Source: MGNI01 sp964353875
GTDB lineage: Bacteria; Chloroflexota; Anaerolineae; Anaerolineales; E44-bin32
Assembly: GCA_964353875.1 (NCBI GenBank)
Contig: CAYGXU010000098.1
Coordinates: 1 to 12,339, forward strand
DNA: 12,339 nt
Direction of reading: 5' to 3'
Below, piece after piece: positions 12,256 through 12,339 of this stretch. Under the pieces are notes generated by a model. The model had not been told where the DNA came from and did no database searches. It was given only the letters and a program-made list of their open reading frames with translations. The position numbers and the translations under genes are program-made. Position 1 is the stretch's first letter. The number at the start of each line of letters is the position of its first letter.

Positions 12256-12339
12256 AATCAATAAAGCTGTCGGCATCCTGAACATGAACTCTATCGAATT
12301 GCTTACTAATGATGAAGTAAGTGCCGCTTAACACCAGGG

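Noticed and set aside
12256..12339. Possible start of another gene at the right edge
   Set aside because: No open frame with a recognisable start or domain is visible in the last 84 nt.

Overview
The window reads as ordinary chromosomal DNA from a bacterium, most likely a member of the Chloroflexota (Anaerolineae-like). This is inferred from gene content: an FhaA/FhaB-type FHA cluster next to a RodA–PbpA locus, a bacterial RtcB–archease pair, and an ffh–rpsP–khpA–rimM ribosome/SRP cluster. No database search was possible, so the lineage is not proven. There is no sign of phage, conjugative element, CRISPR array, rRNA or tRNA.

Layout. 1-229: gene-free edge with short inverted repeats. 230-2103, minus strand: archease followed by rtcB, a two-gene RNA-ligation operon. 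2104-2172: a divergent control region holding a perfect 12-bp palindrome and a TATAAT box placed exactly where a leaderless mRNA would begin at the ATG of the first FHA gene. 2173-4785, plus strand: three FHA-domain genes, two soluble DUF3662+FHA paralogues (FhaA-like) and one membrane-anchored FHA protein (FhaB-like). The first two are separated by a 513-nt gene-poor stretch rich in small palindromes. 4877-5743: an MTA phosphorylase gene with two good tandem sigma-70-type promoters. 5721-8369: an 882-residue fusion of a RodA/FtsW (SEDS) glycan polymerase with a PbpA-like class B PBP. 8370-9015: a 646-nt gap with a structured-RNA candidate, then the ffh promoter and leader. 9016-11871: ffh, rpsP, khpA, rimM. 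11904-12255: a DUF559 nuclease pseudogene with one frameshift and one nonsense codon.

How the genes fit together. The FHA genes and the SEDS–PBP gene correspond to the fhaA-fhaB-(pstP)-rodA-pbpA-(pknA/B) wall-growth locus of Actinobacteria. Here the phosphatase and kinases are absent, mtaP sits in between, and RodA and PbpA are one polypeptide. The most striking observation is that the PBP half keeps the recognisable PbpA scaffold but has lost all three penicillin-binding motifs: SxxK reads LALT, SxN reads GCP and KTG reads PSG. The SEDS half keeps its essential aspartate. The protein therefore looks like a glycan polymerase permanently tethered to a pseudo-transpeptidase that may act as an allosteric or structural partner.

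The downstream cluster serves protein targeting (Ffh), the 30S subunit (S16, here with a long acidic tail), RNA chaperoning (KhpA) and 16S rRNA/30S maturation (RimM). A perfect 14-bp GC-rich hairpin lies at the beginning of rimM.
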